Shown here: positions 10,520 to 25,049 of the stretch, piece after piece
Position numbering within the stretch: position 1 is the first letter of the stretch
Layout: each line of letters starts with the position of its first letter
From: Epiperipatus broadwayi
Taxonomy: Eukaryota > Onychophora > Udeonychophora > Euonychophora > Peripatidae
Assembly: GCA_028023455.1 (NCBI GenBank)
Contig: JAQFVV010006454.1
Location: 340,001-404,000 of the forward strand
Length of the DNA: 64,000 bases
Direction of reading: 5' to 3'
The notes under the pieces: generated by a model
Database searches by the model: none
What the model saw: only the letters and a program-made list of their open reading frames with translations
What the model was told of the DNA's origin: nothing
Translations under genes and position numbers: made by a program

Positions 10520-11575
10520 AACTTACATTTTTATTTCAGAGATTATTTTTGTTTATTTGTTTAATTTTTTTTTCGATTTTAATTTGATGAAGTTATTGAA
10601 TAAATTGGTGTTAATGATATAAAATCATATTGATCAAAAATTGTTAAGTATTTTATTAATAATGAGTTAGAAAAATTGTTAGACATTACTACGATTAAAC
10701 TCTTATTTGCTAACATGTATATATGCAATTTTTAAATGGAAATTAATTTACGTTTAACAAAGACAGATATAAAATTATATGCCGTATTCTCAAAGATAGA
10801 TATGGTACTTAAAAAACTGCAAACTATATTTAATAAATTGTCACGTAAGTCTTTCATTTTCTTGTAAATATCAAATATTTATCTTATGCATTTTACCCGA
10901 CTTGATTTATGTAACAGTTCAAATCTATTTATTTATTGTAAATTTTCTCTGAGGTTCTTTTCTTATCATTTTTATCCCATTGATTACCTTAATATAAAAC
11001 AAAATAAATAAATTTTAAAAAAAAAAAACATTTGAAAAACAAGGAACATCCATCCATTATGAATTTTAAAAACCTGTATTTAATTTACCATAGACATTTG
11101 TATCACTAAGTCTATTTTGTTGCAATAAAAAAAAAAAATAACTTTTAAGAGATCATATCATAATTTCAGTCTTATAATGTTCCTTTTATTTACGGTGTCT
11201 AATATTTTAATCATAAATGCAGTTGCCCTCATTCTTTAAAAACTCACCTGTATTATTATTAAATATATATTAATTAAGTTATTACGATTTTATTTTTAAC
11301 AAATTATGTACAATAGTATATAAACGTATGCCCATGTCCTCTGAGTAAGATTTGTAGATATGTTGCTGATAAAAGTTGCTGCATAAAATAATTTTATTTA
11401 AAAGAGAAATGTAAACAACAACAACAAAAAAAAAAAGAGGGAGAGAGAGAAACATGGTTATTGAATCAGAGTTAAATATTTTTAATCTAATATTAATCCG
11501 ATTCAATCCGTCTAAAATATAAAAAAAATGATTAATTTTACTATGATTAAATTCTTAATTACATTTCAATTAAAT
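10520..11575. other. AT-rich spacer
   Basis: No repeat family or gene recognised. A short GA run lies at 11438-11452. Confidence 0.6.
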
Positions 11576-11580
11576 TTCAG

Positions 11581-11702
11581 AATCTCTTGACGATTTCTGT
11601 CACGATAAAAATAATGGTGGGATTAAAAGAGGAATTAATGTTATCGGGATTATTTTTAACGTTTATATGTTTTCTTCTTTTTTCTTTTCTCACATTTTAT
11701 AA
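11581..11702 (+). CDS. Weak exon candidate
   Basis: A TTTCAG acceptor is followed by a frame reading SLDDFCHDKNNGGIKRG and then a hydrophobic run, open to a TAA at 11700-11702. A second frame (stop at 11847) is also open across the same bases, so the true frame is unclear. No donor site or homology was recognised. It shares strand with the better candidate 0.9 kb downstream. Confidence 0.18.
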
Positions 11703-11987
11703 AAACAAAAAGATTTTTATGTATTTTGCATTATCAAAAGTAATTAAATTGAAAATTCATTACATTGATATCTTTTTTCTAAGAATAATAGTTTTAAAAT
11801 TACGCTTTAAAAATAGCTATTTCTATATAGTGTGTGTTTATATATAGATAATTATCTTCTGAAATTATTCATTTACATGTTAAATTAAAAATGATTATGT
11901 ATATAAGAATAGTAATATATAAATAGAAAAGGAAAGAAATTAGCATGAAGGGACAAAATGAATTATTGGACAAATGAATGGAATGAT

Positions 11988-12253
<266 letters not shown>

Positions 12254-12269
12254 CTTGAAAGACTGATGG

Positions 12270-12300
<31 letters not shown>

Positions 12301-12585
12301 AATTGTAAATAATATTTAATTCTCTTTTTTTTATTTACTGTAATTATTATAAACACGTTATAATCAAGAATTAAGAAAAAATAAGTATATTGCACTAAGC
12401 ATGCTTTAGGGGACCATTGCCAAAATCATAGTGCTTTTTTGTTTAGCAGTTAAAAATTACGACTTTATATGGATGTAATTTATTATGTAAATGAGGCATT
12501 TAAATATTTCATTTTTTCGACAATAGAACGCATGAATCTTTTCTGTATGCCTCTTTGCATTAACGTTTTATATTGTTTCTTTCAG

Positions 12586-12691
12586 CACAAAGTATTCTTA
12601 CATTAGTAGTACCGAAAGTGTGACCAGTAGTCAGCTTGCAATCAAGGAAGGTCGAATTATATTCGTTATTTTGTTTTGTTCTGTTGTATAA
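12586..12691 (+). CDS. Exon candidate, possibly terminal
   Basis: A strong pyrimidine tract and CAG acceptor (TTGTTTCTTTCAG) precede a 34-codon frame starting TKYSYISSTESVTSSQ then LAIKEG, ending in a hydrophobic run and TAA at 12689-12691. The first 60 bases are much richer in G+C than the flanks and use varied codons, so translation is plausible. A GT lies inside GGAAGGTCGA and might be a donor, making the hydrophobic end intronic. The product is unknown. Confidence 0.3.
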
Positions 12692-12699
12692 GTATTGTG

Positions 12700-14280
12700 C
12701 TGGGCGATCCTCATTGATCTATTCACCTGAAACTCGCCATAATACACAGAATTATAAAATTGGGTACTGCATATAATTTTGTACACTACTTGATGGGAAT
12801 GTAATAGATAGATAGGTAAAGAAAAACATAGTTAATCGTTGTGTTAAAAACTGCTGAAGATCAAGAATTTATAGATAGTGAGTGGGATATATATATATAA
12901 CAGTATTTTTACATAAAAATGGATCAATGGAAAGATGAATAAGTAAAAATACATGTTATTAAATTATAAAGGCGATAATGTCAAGATTAAAGTCATTTAT
13001 CAAAAATTAGATTACACTTTTTGACATATTTGAAGAACATTTCTTACCCTAATTACTTCCTTTATTCTTTTTTTATAATTTTAAGTATGTATTAGTAAGT
13101 AAATTTGAAAAATCGATGACACCCAAGCATATGGTTGAGTACAATGTCTATTAAACTTGAAGTTTTTAGTTGTGATATATTTTCAACGTCCTAATCATTA
13201 GTGAGCTATTTGAAAATAATTTTGTATAACTTTCTGCAACATTTAGGTAATCTTGCTTAACAATCTTCTTTCGCTCACAAATATCATGAATTTAAAACAT
13301 CTGATAAAAAATAACTTTTTAAAAAAATATGTGACTAAATGTTTGCAACTGGTAAATTACTTACGTGAGAGATAAAAATATACTTATAATATAAATATTA
13401 CTAATATATTGTGAAAGAGAGGGAGAATAGTAGTAATAAAAATAAATAGTTCCTTTACTTAAACAAACATACAATCAAACATTGAATAATATGAATTCAT
13501 TATAGATAGATATTTGATCCTGCAGGTAGCTAAAAGTTGTTTAGGTATAAAATGACTTCCTTAGATAAAATTGATTTTCAGAATAAATTCAACTAAATAG
13601 ATAAATAGTTATAAGTGTATTTTAAACAAGCAGTTTATTACATGGTGTCTTATATGCTTTAACATGTAATATGTTATCTTTTCAATCTAATGTTTCTTAA
13701 TAGAAGCGAAAAAGTTTCTGTGATAATAAAATTAGTTTGCTGCACAGAAATATTGAATCTTTTGTTTGAGATTATGTTTCAGTATTAAATTGTTACATTT
13801 AAAATGTTCAGAAAAAGTCTTTTTTTTTTTCTGTGTTTTATAGTACTATTGTATTCAGCTCATTAAGAGATTTGTTTTTCTTGTTTAAGATATAAATAAA
13901 TCTTTTGGTTGTAAAAATAGATTATGATATTTAATTTTTAGTAATTATCGTAAAGATATTTTATAACCACAAAGAAAATATAAAAAGACAATCCATTACT
14001 TATGTTTAATTATCTTACATTGCAATAAACTTACTTTAAAGAATTTTATTTGTAGGTTGTTTTCTGTTATACATGAGTTTAGCAGAGACTCACTATTTTT
14101 AAAATGATAAATCATTATTGATATGTTTTTGTTGACAAGAAATGTAAAAAAAAAGTATTTAAAGGAAATGTATAATTTGTGTAAGCATTTAATGATTCAA
14201 GAAAACATCAAGAAAGTTTAATTTATTATTTGGAAATTGTCAATAGTACTATTCAAATTATAGATTTACTAAAAGCATAA
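12700..14280. other. AT-rich spacer
   Basis: No gene or repeat family recognised. Confidence 0.6.
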
Positions 14281-14299
14281 ATATTTGAAAACCAGACAC

Positions 14300-14590
14300 T
14301 CTTCACAAATCTGTGTGGTCATGTGTATCAGTTGTATGAGATAGTATGAATAGCTAAAGGGTGGTTGAAAATCTGAGTTCAAATCCTTGAGATGTCTGCT
14401 CATCCCTTGTATATGTATTAAATGGATTATGTCCTGTACATGAGGAGTCAGATTGACCTTAGGTAAGCATGGGTGTGATAAGAATCTCAGCCTCAGGATG
14501 GCCTTTGAGCATTTCATCATCAGATTTTCAATTGGATGGATGGTTGAAGAGTTGGAGTGTGGAGTAGATTGAAGCCTGACCATTAAAGTA
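14300..14590 (+). repeat. tRNA-like module next to a hammerhead repeat
   Basis: TGTATCAGTTGTATGAGATAGT, then AGCTAAAGGGTGG and GAGTTCAAATCC, resembles the tRNA-like tail that follows the hammerheads at 10.1, 14.7 and 31.2 kb. GAGTTCAAATCC is close to a pol III B box. No ribozyme core precedes it, so it is probably a 5'-truncated copy or a neighbouring tail. The 104-codon minus-strand frame across it is taken as chance. Confidence 0.4.
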
Positions 14591-14591
14591 T

Positions 14592-14812
14592 GAGGATTGG
14601 CTATCTTAATATATATCTGAGTACTTATAGCATATATGTGTAGAGATGGTAATCATGACCAACTGATGATTGCTGGTTTAGTATGAAATACATATATTGG
14701 TGATTATTTATCTTTTCAACATATGTGTTCAAGTGTATCAGTGTTATGGGATATGAGGAGAGTGGTGGGGTGTGTGAAGGTCTGTGCTCATATACTCTAT
14801 ATATTAAAAGCA
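14592..14812 (+). mobile_element. Type-beta hammerhead repeat with tRNA-like tail
   Basis: The reverse complement of the 9956-10165 copy with few differences. Order: GGCTATCTTAATATATATCT leader, hammerhead at 14641-14710, then a GTGTATCAGTGTTATGGGATA tail, GGTGGGGTGTGTGAAGG and a degenerate B box near TGTGCTCATA. With the 10.1 kb copy it gives two complete-looking units in opposite orientations 4.5 kb apart. Confidence 0.6.
14641..14710 (+). ncRNA. Hammerhead ribozyme-like motif
   Basis: CTGATGA at 14663-14669, stem II region 14670-14684 (TGCT...AGTA, one weakened pair against the 10.1 kb copy), GAAA at 14685-14688, ATACATAT, then TTGGT (14697-14701) pairing with ACCAA (14658-14662) and GATT pairing with AATC outside it. 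The conserved boxes are intact; the weaker stem II suggests reduced activity. Confidence 0.6.
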
Positions 14813-15445
14813 TAAAGTATAATTACTGTTATTGTAATGCTTTATTATCTTTAGAATTGTTTTGGAATATGATTGTTTTCTAACTTCAACTTTGTTTTAA
14901 TTTTAAAAGTAATAGTCTTTAAAAAATTAAACAGAGGGCCTCATAAACCATGAAAATTAATAAATAATTGAATGGTTTACTTGATATCAGAAAGTGCTAC
15001 AAATTTGCCATAGCAGCACCATATTTTACCATTCTCATAATTATTTATTCTATGCTTGATGATGTTATTAAATTTAGAAGACAATTTTTATTTTCTTGGC
15101 TATTAGATTTAAGTTATGCTAAAGATTATCATATCCATATCAACTGTAAATTATGAAATACATAATGATGTTAATGGTTTGAATTCAGTCTATGTTATTT
15201 ATAAATAAAGTTCTAAAATTGGAACCCTTTATCTGTAAGTAATTTACGATAAATTTTCTCTTGTGTTAGCTTGAATGTTTCCCATCTTAATATTGTGATT
15301 CATATAAGCCATTAAAAGATCACTGATTCCATCATATGTCTTTGTCTTACATATTACTGTTACAGAATCATAATTTTCTACCATCTCTATATCACTTATT
15401 ATAATAATACATGCCAGATAATAGAGCTTCTTAAATTCCTATTCT

Positions 15446-15610
15446 GTAAAGTGCTATATAATATTTCCAGACTGTTTTCAAGCTTATGGTTTTCATTATC
15501 CTAAATGTCCAGATAAACTGGTTTAAGATCCAAAGCATCATCACTGATGAAAACCATAAACTTGAAACTAATATGGGGATATTGGATAGGACAACATAGG
15601 ATAGTAATTT
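15446..15610. repeat. Short inverted repeat with hammerhead-like words
   Basis: The left arm has TTTCAAGCTTATGGTTTTCAT (minus-strand sense) and the right arm has CTGATGAAAACCATAAACTTG followed by AAAC. The right arm keeps CTGATGA and GAAA, but the sequence between cannot form a good stem II. It resembles the arms at 16.6 and 16.95 kb (CTGATGAAAACCAG) and is probably a decayed member of that type. Confidence 0.45.
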
Positions 15611-15719
15611 AATAAACCCTATCATCTGAAATATATTGTTATTTAATAATCTTACAGTAAGTGGCATAGAGATAGTACAAAATTATGCAGCTATTTAAAT
15701 ATTTTAGAAATACGAATTT

Positions 15720-16330
15720 TGGCCCAAGTATAGCTAGCTATGAATTTTAATTTGAGAATTCAACAGTTCAGTAGTCCAACAATTACACATTTTGATGAAG
15801 TTTCTCTGGCTTATGGTATTTGGCTATCATCTTTGGGACAGTGGGAGATGGGCAGACTACAAGGCCATCTACTCCACTATCATGCTACTAAACATTTTAT
15901 ATTTATTGAAAATTTAACCAGTGTGGATTTGCCAGGCACTCACTGAATGAAAACTATGACTGTCTGACCTCTATTGTTCTCATGGGCTATTTATACCCTT
16001 TTCTTACTACTTTTGGGAAATTCACTTTTTCATTCGCCCAAGACCAAGTGGATGTGTTGAAATTCCGAGAACCACAATTATGAACCTAAGGTATTTTGCA
16101 TTGTATTCTTGAGATCCACTCTCCTGATAAACCCAATGATTTTATTGTTCAAATCTATTTTTACTTTAATGTAGATTTGAAGACTTCATGTTTCAAATAT
16201 CCTTTCCATTTTAATTTTACTTTAATTAGAAAATTTCATTACAATTTTGTTAATGTATTTTCTTTTGTTTGACGCTATGGAATGTTAGCAGGGTTTATCA
16301 TGAAACTAAATCTCCAGGATAAAATACTTA
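15720..16330. other. GC-richer unresolved segment, possible LTR fragment
   Basis: The segment is less AT-biased than its flanks. On the minus strand it contains GGGTATAAATAGCCCATGAG, a good TATA-box context, with a possible initiator AGAACAATAGAGGTC downstream. This resembles the core promoter of an LTR, but no paired LTR, TG...CA ends or target duplication could be fixed. A 68-codon plus frame (15740-15946) overlaps and is not recognised. Confidence 0.3.
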
Positions 16331-16380
16331 AAAAAAAATAGCATATTAAAAAATATTTATTGATTTTTATAAAAGTTTCC

Positions 16381-16392
16381 ATCTGTATATTT

Positions 16393-16430
<38 letters not shown>

Positions 16431-16442
16431 AAATATACAGAT
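16381..16442. repeat. AT microsatellite at the centre of a perfect palindrome
   Basis: ATCTGTATATTTGCGC, an (AT)n core, then GCGCAAATATACAGAT. The 16 bp arms are exact reverse complements. Confidence 0.95.
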
Positions 16443-16447
16443 ATATA

Positions 16448-16487
<40 letters not shown>

Positions 16488-16572
16488 AAATATTAATATA
16501 TAACAAACTAACCAAAGGAAATACATATAAAAACAAAAAAATAAAGACTTATAAATCCAATAAATAATATAA

Positions 16573-16603
16573 TATTTCAACCAGAGGACTGGTTTTCATC
16601 AGA
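16573..16603 (-). ncRNA. Hammerhead-like core, left arm
   Basis: Minus strand: CTGATGA (16602-16596), AAACCAG TCCT CTGGTT as stem II, then GAAA (16578-16575) and TATTATAT. The core boxes are perfect. Stem I is poor, because the bases before the core are a T-rich run, so the natural fold may need dimerisation or the motif may be decayed. Confidence 0.55.
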
Positions 16604-16941
16604 AAGAAAAAAAAATACACAGTAAAATGGCGATAATCAAAAATTACAGATTTGGTAAAAGATTAAAAATTTAACAAAACCCCCCTGATTGGTCACAAAA
16701 TCTAACACAGAATATCTACCCAATCAATGACAAAATTCAAACAAAAAAAAAAAACTACATTCCCTCCTAATCAAGCTTAAATTCTATTTAAATTAAAATA
16801 AATATAAAAATAAAAAATCCAAAATTAAAAATTAAAATATACATATGTGCATACAATCAGGGGGGTTTTGTTAAATTTTTAATCTTTTACCAAATCTGTA
16901 ATTTTTGATTATCGCCATTTTACTGTGTATTTTTTTTCTTT

Positions 16942-16980
16942 CTGATGAAAACCAGTCCTCTGGTTGAAATATTATATTAT
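16942..16980 (+). ncRNA. Hammerhead-like core, right arm
   Basis: CTGATGA at 16942-16948, a stem II of ACCAG/CTGGT, GAAA at 16976-16979. It is the mirror of the left-arm core with identical boxes. Confidence 0.55.
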
Positions 16981-17562
16981 TTATTGGATTTATAAGTCTT
17001 TATTTTTTTGTTTATATATATATATTTGGGCCCCTCCAATATTAATAATAAAAACATTTTAAATAAAAAAATTGATATTTTACTCACTTATTTTCTGATC
17101 TAAAAATTAAATGTATATAAAATGGCAGACGGAAAGTTTTATAAACATCGTAACATGCATGGATCTGGTAGGTTCCTAGTCTAGCAATCTAGAAAGACAT
17201 GAAGCAGACTTGAAGCATGGATCTGGCCTAATATCCATTGCTTCAATATATATAAATGTGTGTGTGTGTGTTTATTAAACAAAATATAATTTACTTTGAA
17301 TATTGATTTTAAGTATTTTATTGCAATATGCCAAAAATATTATATATATATAAAATATCACTGTAAAGGAGCTCAAACTTGTAACAATAATCATTATTTG
17401 CAAACAATCATATATATAATCAAAAACTCTGGAATAAATACTTCAATTTTCAAAATATCAATATATAATAATATTATCCATAGTCAATTTACCGCATCTG
17501 CAATCCGAATAGCTTTTTAAAAGTGCTATTCAGTACCCAGAATAGCAGATGAGCCACTTATA

Positions 17563-17728
<166 letters not shown>

Positions 17729-17789
17729 TGGTATTCTTACTATTGTAGCATTGATTCCACAATTCATTTGTTATAATTATTTTATCTGA

Positions 17790-20700
17790 TTATATATATA
17801 TATGTGTGTGTGCGTGTGTGTGTGTCTGTTCTTATGATATGATTAATTATTAATTCATGTGCCTGCCATATCAACTTTTTAAAGTTTAGCTTGTTAAAAT
17901 GTAGTGATTGTTTTAGATTTTAAATGAATGTCTTATATGATTATCTAACTTATTCATAACTAGAAAGTAAAACAAAAATAATAATTGAAAAAATAATGAC
18001 TATCTGACAACTAGTGTGACTGTTAATAATTAATTTTTTCGTGTCTATTTTAAATGAATATTTTTTTATTGGATTTGTGTATATATTGTCATTAAAGAAA
18101 GTAGAAATTTTAACATTATTTATTATTTATAGAATTAGCATATAGCTTATATTATGTCTTTATTAAACATATAAATTTGTAACTAAAATTAAAATTTTCA
18201 TCATACTGAAGTAATTCAAAACTGAATTTTATATATGGACGCAGTACTGTTTGTTATTATATTATGAATAGTTGTAAGTATTAACTTACTTTAATTACTT
18301 TTAAATAATTTGATTCTAAAATTGATATAAATATATAAGAGGAAATCTATTTTTAAATATTGATTTATCTTTAACTCAAGTTTGCAAACAGCACACTTTC
18401 GGCTAATAAACGTTTTTAAGCTAATCTTATATATTTACATAAAACAAAATCAAATATTTTGTTGTCCGAGTTACCGCCATCTGTCAAATAAAACAAGTAG
18501 TTAAAGAATAAACCAAATAAAAGAAAAAGATCAGGACTGATTATACTTAAATAAAACAACAGAGTTAGATATATTTACATTTACATGGCTACCAAGGCAT
18601 ATATTGTTGATAATATTTTATAACGATCAATAATAGAGACTTGATTTAACTATTATATTTTGTAAATGACATTTTTCTTTTAGTTTTTTTTTTTTTTTAC
18701 AACAATGAAATCGTTGTGTTATACTACAATTTAGTCGTTACATCAATAATAACATATGTACGTATAATATGTATCTATGTAGTGAGATTTGTTGCATCTA
18801 GGTTTCTATAGACTGTAATTAGTGAAACGAATACTTTTTCTCAATTAAATTATGATTTATATAGTTAATGCAAAGTTACACAATGAATACTAAAACCGGA
18901 AAGCATATTTGCCACCTGAAAGTCTATTTCTAGTGGTTTAAAAACTGTTACACTATACATATTGTTGTATAAAAATAATCTGATGGATGTGTATAGTGTT
19001 AATAATTTTTGTAGTAAGTCATAAAGGTAAGGGTTAAACATTGGTGTTGTGCCAATTTTAGTTTAAAAATATTGTAAATGTGCATAATATAAAAATTTTA
19101 GTATTACAAACAAATCTGATTTAATTCCTTGTTTTGTTAAATTCCTTGTTAAACCCAAAATGTGCTTATTTTTTACTCAGTATTCTCGTTTGAGCTTATA
19201 CTATAATTTTAGTTATTATTAGAAAAGTGATTAATTACTCACTTCATAAAGATGAACACTTATATCCTAAGTATTGGTGTTTTGATCACTTAACTTAAAG
19301 TTCCTCTTTTTATAATCTATAGCATTCATTTGGGATTTTTCATACGATACTAAAACTAAAAATAGCCTGAATTGGTATTTTTTTTTTAAAAAAAATGATC
19401 TAAATGTCAATATTGTACAGAGAACCTATATAAAAAACTGGAACAGGAAGGTTTTTTGTTTCAAAATAGTAACAATTCATTAAGTTTACATAGGAGTGCT
19501 TATTTATGTAAAATATTTATGGAATATTTATTTTTTGATAAAAACTATGAAGTTTATATTCAGACAACACTCAAAAATATTTCCTTTGTAGGAACTGAAA
19601 TCAAGAGAAATGTCATTGCTTTTATGTATTCTTTACAAAAAAAAAAATCCATTTTTTATTAGAAGTAAAATTTAAATAAATTTTATTTCAACTACATTTT
19701 GATCACCAATAGCTGAATCATAATACCTATTTATTGTTCTGATAACATATTTAGTTTATTATTTTTTTAATATTTCCAAAGTTAAAATATTATTTTTAAG
19801 AATAGTTTTTTTATTTTAAACTTTTTCTCTAATATATAATTTAAACATTAGGAAGTTATATTGAAGAATAAAACCACTGGAGACTGTCAAAAATATAAAA
19901 AGAGATCTAAAAATGTAAATCTCTTAACTTTTATTTCTAAATGAGTCCATGCTGTAATAATTTTAACTATGTATCATAAAACTACAACTTATAAGTTGAT
20001 TAGTGTTTAAAAATTAAAAATTAAAAAAGTATCAAAACTAAATTATAGTAGGATAAAAAACACTAAACATAGAATTGTTTAATCTATGGTTATCATTAAC
20101 TAAAATTACAAAAATGTTATAATAAGCATTATTGACTGGCATAGCAATCAATGGGCTTTGAAAGGTTCAGATGTCATTATTGCCATTTATGACTAAATTT
20201 TCTGCTTAATTTTCTGCAATGTTTATATTTTTTTGAGTTTTGTTCATTCTATTTTTTGCATTATAAATATTAATTTTAATCATAAGGTAGAAAGATAATA
20301 GTGTCCCAAAATAATTCAGTATTGAAAGTGAAAAAAATAATTGAAAATTATAAAATAAGATATGATTATTTCAATGTTATAAATCCTTTTTTTTAAATGA
20401 TCTAATTTAAAAATATGCAAATAGTATAAAGGATTTCAGCATGAAAAGTTTCTATTGCCACTAATGATCTTTTTTTATTAATGCATTTTAGTCTTATGCA
20501 AATAATGAGTGTTGGCTTCATTTAAGTAGTCATTTGTTTAAAGGTTGAGCATTTATTTTGAAATTTTCTTTCAGTCTACTAATGCAAAGAACTTTATTGC
20601 AAATTAAATATGATCCATGGATTAAAAAGGAGAACTAGATACATAACATTACAAGCTATAATAAAGCTTCTAAAGAGATAAGCTTGTTAAAATTACTATC

Positions 20701-20974
20701 TGAATTTTTTATTAATATATGCAAGTTTACCTTTTAATTTTTTGCTATTAAATATCAATTTTAGTTATCTGTAAAATATAACTTGTACTACATATACTGC
20801 TATTTTCTTTTATATGTATTTTTACACTTATATATATATTCTTGAAATGTTTATTTTGAATGATGACTTTAGTATTGGCTATAGGCCTAGAATTAATTAT
20901 TCCTAATTGTGTGTATTCCATTGCAAACTACTCTGAACTATTTGTATAACAAATGACTTTCTATAACCATTTAA

Positions 20975-20975
<1 letters not shown>
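17790..20975. other. AT-rich spacer
   Basis: Begins with short AT and GT runs (about 17790-17826). No gene or repeat family recognised in the remaining 3 kb. Confidence 0.6.
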
Positions 20976-20977
<2 letters not shown>

Positions 20978-21017
<40 letters not shown>

Positions 21018-21068
21018 AAATCTTGTTTATATATATATATATATATATATAAACAAGATTTTATTTTT
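20978..21068. repeat. AT microsatellites, the second centred in a palindrome
   Basis: After an AT run at 20978-21011 comes AAAATAAAATCTTGTTTAT, a second AT run, then ATAAACAAGATTTTATTTT, the exact reverse complement. It has the same design as 5.4, 16.4 and 50.6 kb. Confidence 0.92.
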
Positions 21069-21539
21069 TTATTTTCTAAAAATATTATTTATCCTAGTTA
21101 GATATTCATTCAATGATCATTAAAGAAATTTAGTGGAAATAGTTGGAATATGAACTCATTAGTGTATTATTCATACCACAGACAAGTATTTTCTTCTAAA
21201 AACGTATTTAAATATTTGGATAATGAATTGTTACTATATCAGTAACATTTTAATAGGCTTTAGCCCTCTATTGATTTTATTTAATGTAAAATATATTTCT
21301 ATTTTTACCTAATAAATTAACAATTTCCCTTTTTTATTTTAAAATATATATATAATTTTGTTTTTCTCTTTTCTTCTTTTATTTGTAAATTGTTCTATGT
21401 AACACATATATAAGTATGAGTCATATTACCACCATACAAATTAAAAATAAAATTGTGTCAATTCCTTCCCTTAGGTATTGACCAATTTTAATTCTCTACC
21501 TTTTTTTGTTTTAAACTAGAAAAAAAATATTTTCCTTAA

Positions 21540-22330
21540 AGATACACATCATGATGAAGGAGATTTATGATGATCAAGTACACAGAAAGGTAACCATAAT
21601 ATGAGCTTTACTTAATAGACACAGATCAATTCTGTGTTGATACAACCACATTTAATTTCTTATGGACATCATGACTATAGCATGGGCCAAATTCTGTGCA
21701 ATTCAGTTGAAAAATGGGGTCATGAAATTTATAATTGATAGCATCTCTATTGTGCATTTGGGTTATGATTTTTTACAAATTAACATGCTGGGATGTTGTT
21801 TCTAGCTACTCTGTTAATGATGTCAGTACATTTCTCTATGAGTACATCATCACCATAAACTGACTTGAGACATCCATCCATCTGCAGATCAATGTCTTAT
21901 AAAGAAACAGCTTAACCATACTCAAAATATGATTGAAAATTTCTACCTGTATCTAGATATGCATACATACCTTGATCTATAATTTCCCTACTCATTGCTT
22001 GACATGTAATGAAATAATTGATGTTATTTGGATTATTTTCCATTAATGTCTAATATTTATTATTATTTTCTCAATTCTACTTTTCTTTTTGAATATGCTA
22101 TATTTTTACCTATTTATTTTGTCTCACTTTGCTGTATTTCAATTGCAAACTTATGAACTGAGTTACTCAATTTTCTTATAATACTTATTATTTAAATAAA
22201 TTTTCCTTTTAAAACTTTATTTGGATGCAAATCTATTTTGAATTATTTTCAACATTCTGTTTCCAAGGTTATTTTTCTAAGCCAAAGTTGAGGGTTCATC
22301 TGATTGCTAATTTAGTTTTTAGCAGGCAAT
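21540..22330. other. Unresolved GC-richer stretch
   Basis: The composition is less AT-rich than the flanks and several short frames exist on both strands, but nothing could be assigned. Confidence 0.4.
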
Positions 22331-22534
22331 TCTTTTTATATTTTTTAAAGTAGCCACCCATGCAGGGGTTTTATTAATCAACCCTTGTTTTTATATTCTT
22401 TTGTTTGAGTGAGACCTGAGTCACTTCCAGTTCATATGAAAATTTTTGTTTTTCAGAACTATGGTAAAGTCATCTTTTTCATAGCCAAATTTCATTGCAT
22501 TGACCATTTGTTCTTTTGGTTAGAGTTTAAACCC

Positions 22535-22815
22535 CAATCTTTTGGATTGTAACTAGGTCTGGTACTACCAGTGCACTCAGTAATTCAGCCACATGCTCAA
22601 CAATATTTTTTGGGTTTCAGTAAGCATTTGTTTGATATTATGAGGGAAATTATGCCACAATATCCTAATAATTTATTGTTCAGATAGTAGGTTGTCCATT
22701 AAAGCAAGTAATTGGACTACTTGTCTGCAAAGGTTTCCCAAGTTGTCATTTATCTTGTGACACCTGGTGACTAATATCTTCCTGATACTCTTTGCTCTAG
22801 TAGCTAACTAGTAGG
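22535..22815 (-). pseudogene. Possible relic of an LTR-retrotransposon gag
   Basis: A minus-strand frame reads RKILVTRCHKINDNLG, NLCRQVVQLLALMDNLLSEQ, a stop, then IIRILWHNFPHNIKQML. After a frameshift in an A-run it continues NIVEHVAELLSALVVPD. The order (a short helix with LL, a spacer, then LW-x-x-x-P-x-x-I plus a following helix with AEL) matches the part of animal Ty3/Gypsy gag usually written KPSQLLRRM ... LWLQRLP ... LAELAD. At least one stop and one frameshift show it is dead. The assignment rests on pattern memory only. Confidence 0.35.
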
Positions 22816-23679
22816 GCATGATTATATTTATAAAAGGTTATTGGTTTTTTAAACAGGGAGTTTCACCATGCCTGGCAAATATCTTGGAGATGGCTGTAGG
22901 TGATAGCATTTGTAGTCTCCGCTTATGTGTTTTAATACATATGTTGTGTGGGACCCTCCCCTATGTAACCTGAAAAAATTATTTTCAGATATTGCTTTAC
23001 TATTGCAGGGTTATCACTTTGTATTTCCCTCCTTATATTCATGCTCCCTGGCTCACAATTAGTAACAATAATTTTTACAATTTCTTTACATGATTCATTT
23101 TATCTACTTTTAAAATTGACTTTATCTATCTTCTGAGCTAAATTATTTATTTCAATCCTCATATTCTTTACTATCCTTTCATTCTCTAGTTCATAGGTTT
23201 CCACACTTTTTCAGGCCACCACTCACTTTACAAGACATAAATTTTGTAACATCCCCTCACCATCAAGTATAACAATTTTCCATGTTCAATCTATTTGATA
23301 TTTTTGACATAAATAGCAACTAATGATACTGTAATGGATGATGTCATGCATTGGAATAAGGCATCAACATAAACTCACTATCAATAACAAGAAAAAAAAA
23401 TTAAGTTATTAAATTTAAGTTTAAATGAGTGAAATCAAACCAAAGTCGATTCATTTTTCTGATTTCTCCCTACTCAAAACTCTAATACTCTGCAATTTGA
23501 TACCACAATGTTTTAGGTGGTATGTCTTTGAAAGGCTGAACCTAAACCTCACTTTTATATGCCACATTCAAGAAAAAAAACACTTCCAAAAAGTAAATAC
23601 TACTGCCAACAAAACAAAAAAAAAAAAAAAAACAAATCAGCATATCAATAAATTTTCAATAATCGCATATAGAAATTAC

Positions 23680-24975
<1,296 letters not shown>

Positions 24976-25049
24976 TCAACAACAACACACAAAGTAAGTT
25001 TCTCTTTTCTCAAATAGAACAGTATGTTAAAAGCAAACAACAACATATA

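Larger units (their letters stand above)
16527..17022. mobile_element. Inverted pair of type-gamma hammerhead arms
   Basis: Arms of about 165 bp (16527-16693 and 16855-17022) are nearly perfect reverse complements and enclose about 160 bp of different sequence. Each arm holds CTGATGA, AACCAG/CTGGTT and GAAA, followed by ATTATATTATTTATTGG. AT tracts lie outside both ends. The very high arm identity suggests a recent insertion or gene conversion between arms. Confidence 0.75.

Noticed and set aside
14269-14583. 104-codon minus frame
   Set aside because: Lies across a tRNA-like repeat module; no domain and low-complexity residues.
15740-15946. 68-codon plus frame as a gene
   Set aside because: It overlaps a possible LTR promoter region on the other strand and has no acceptor, donor or recognisable domain.
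20576-20609. Acceptor plus STNAKNFIAN stop as an exon
   Set aside because: Only ten codons; too short to separate from chance.
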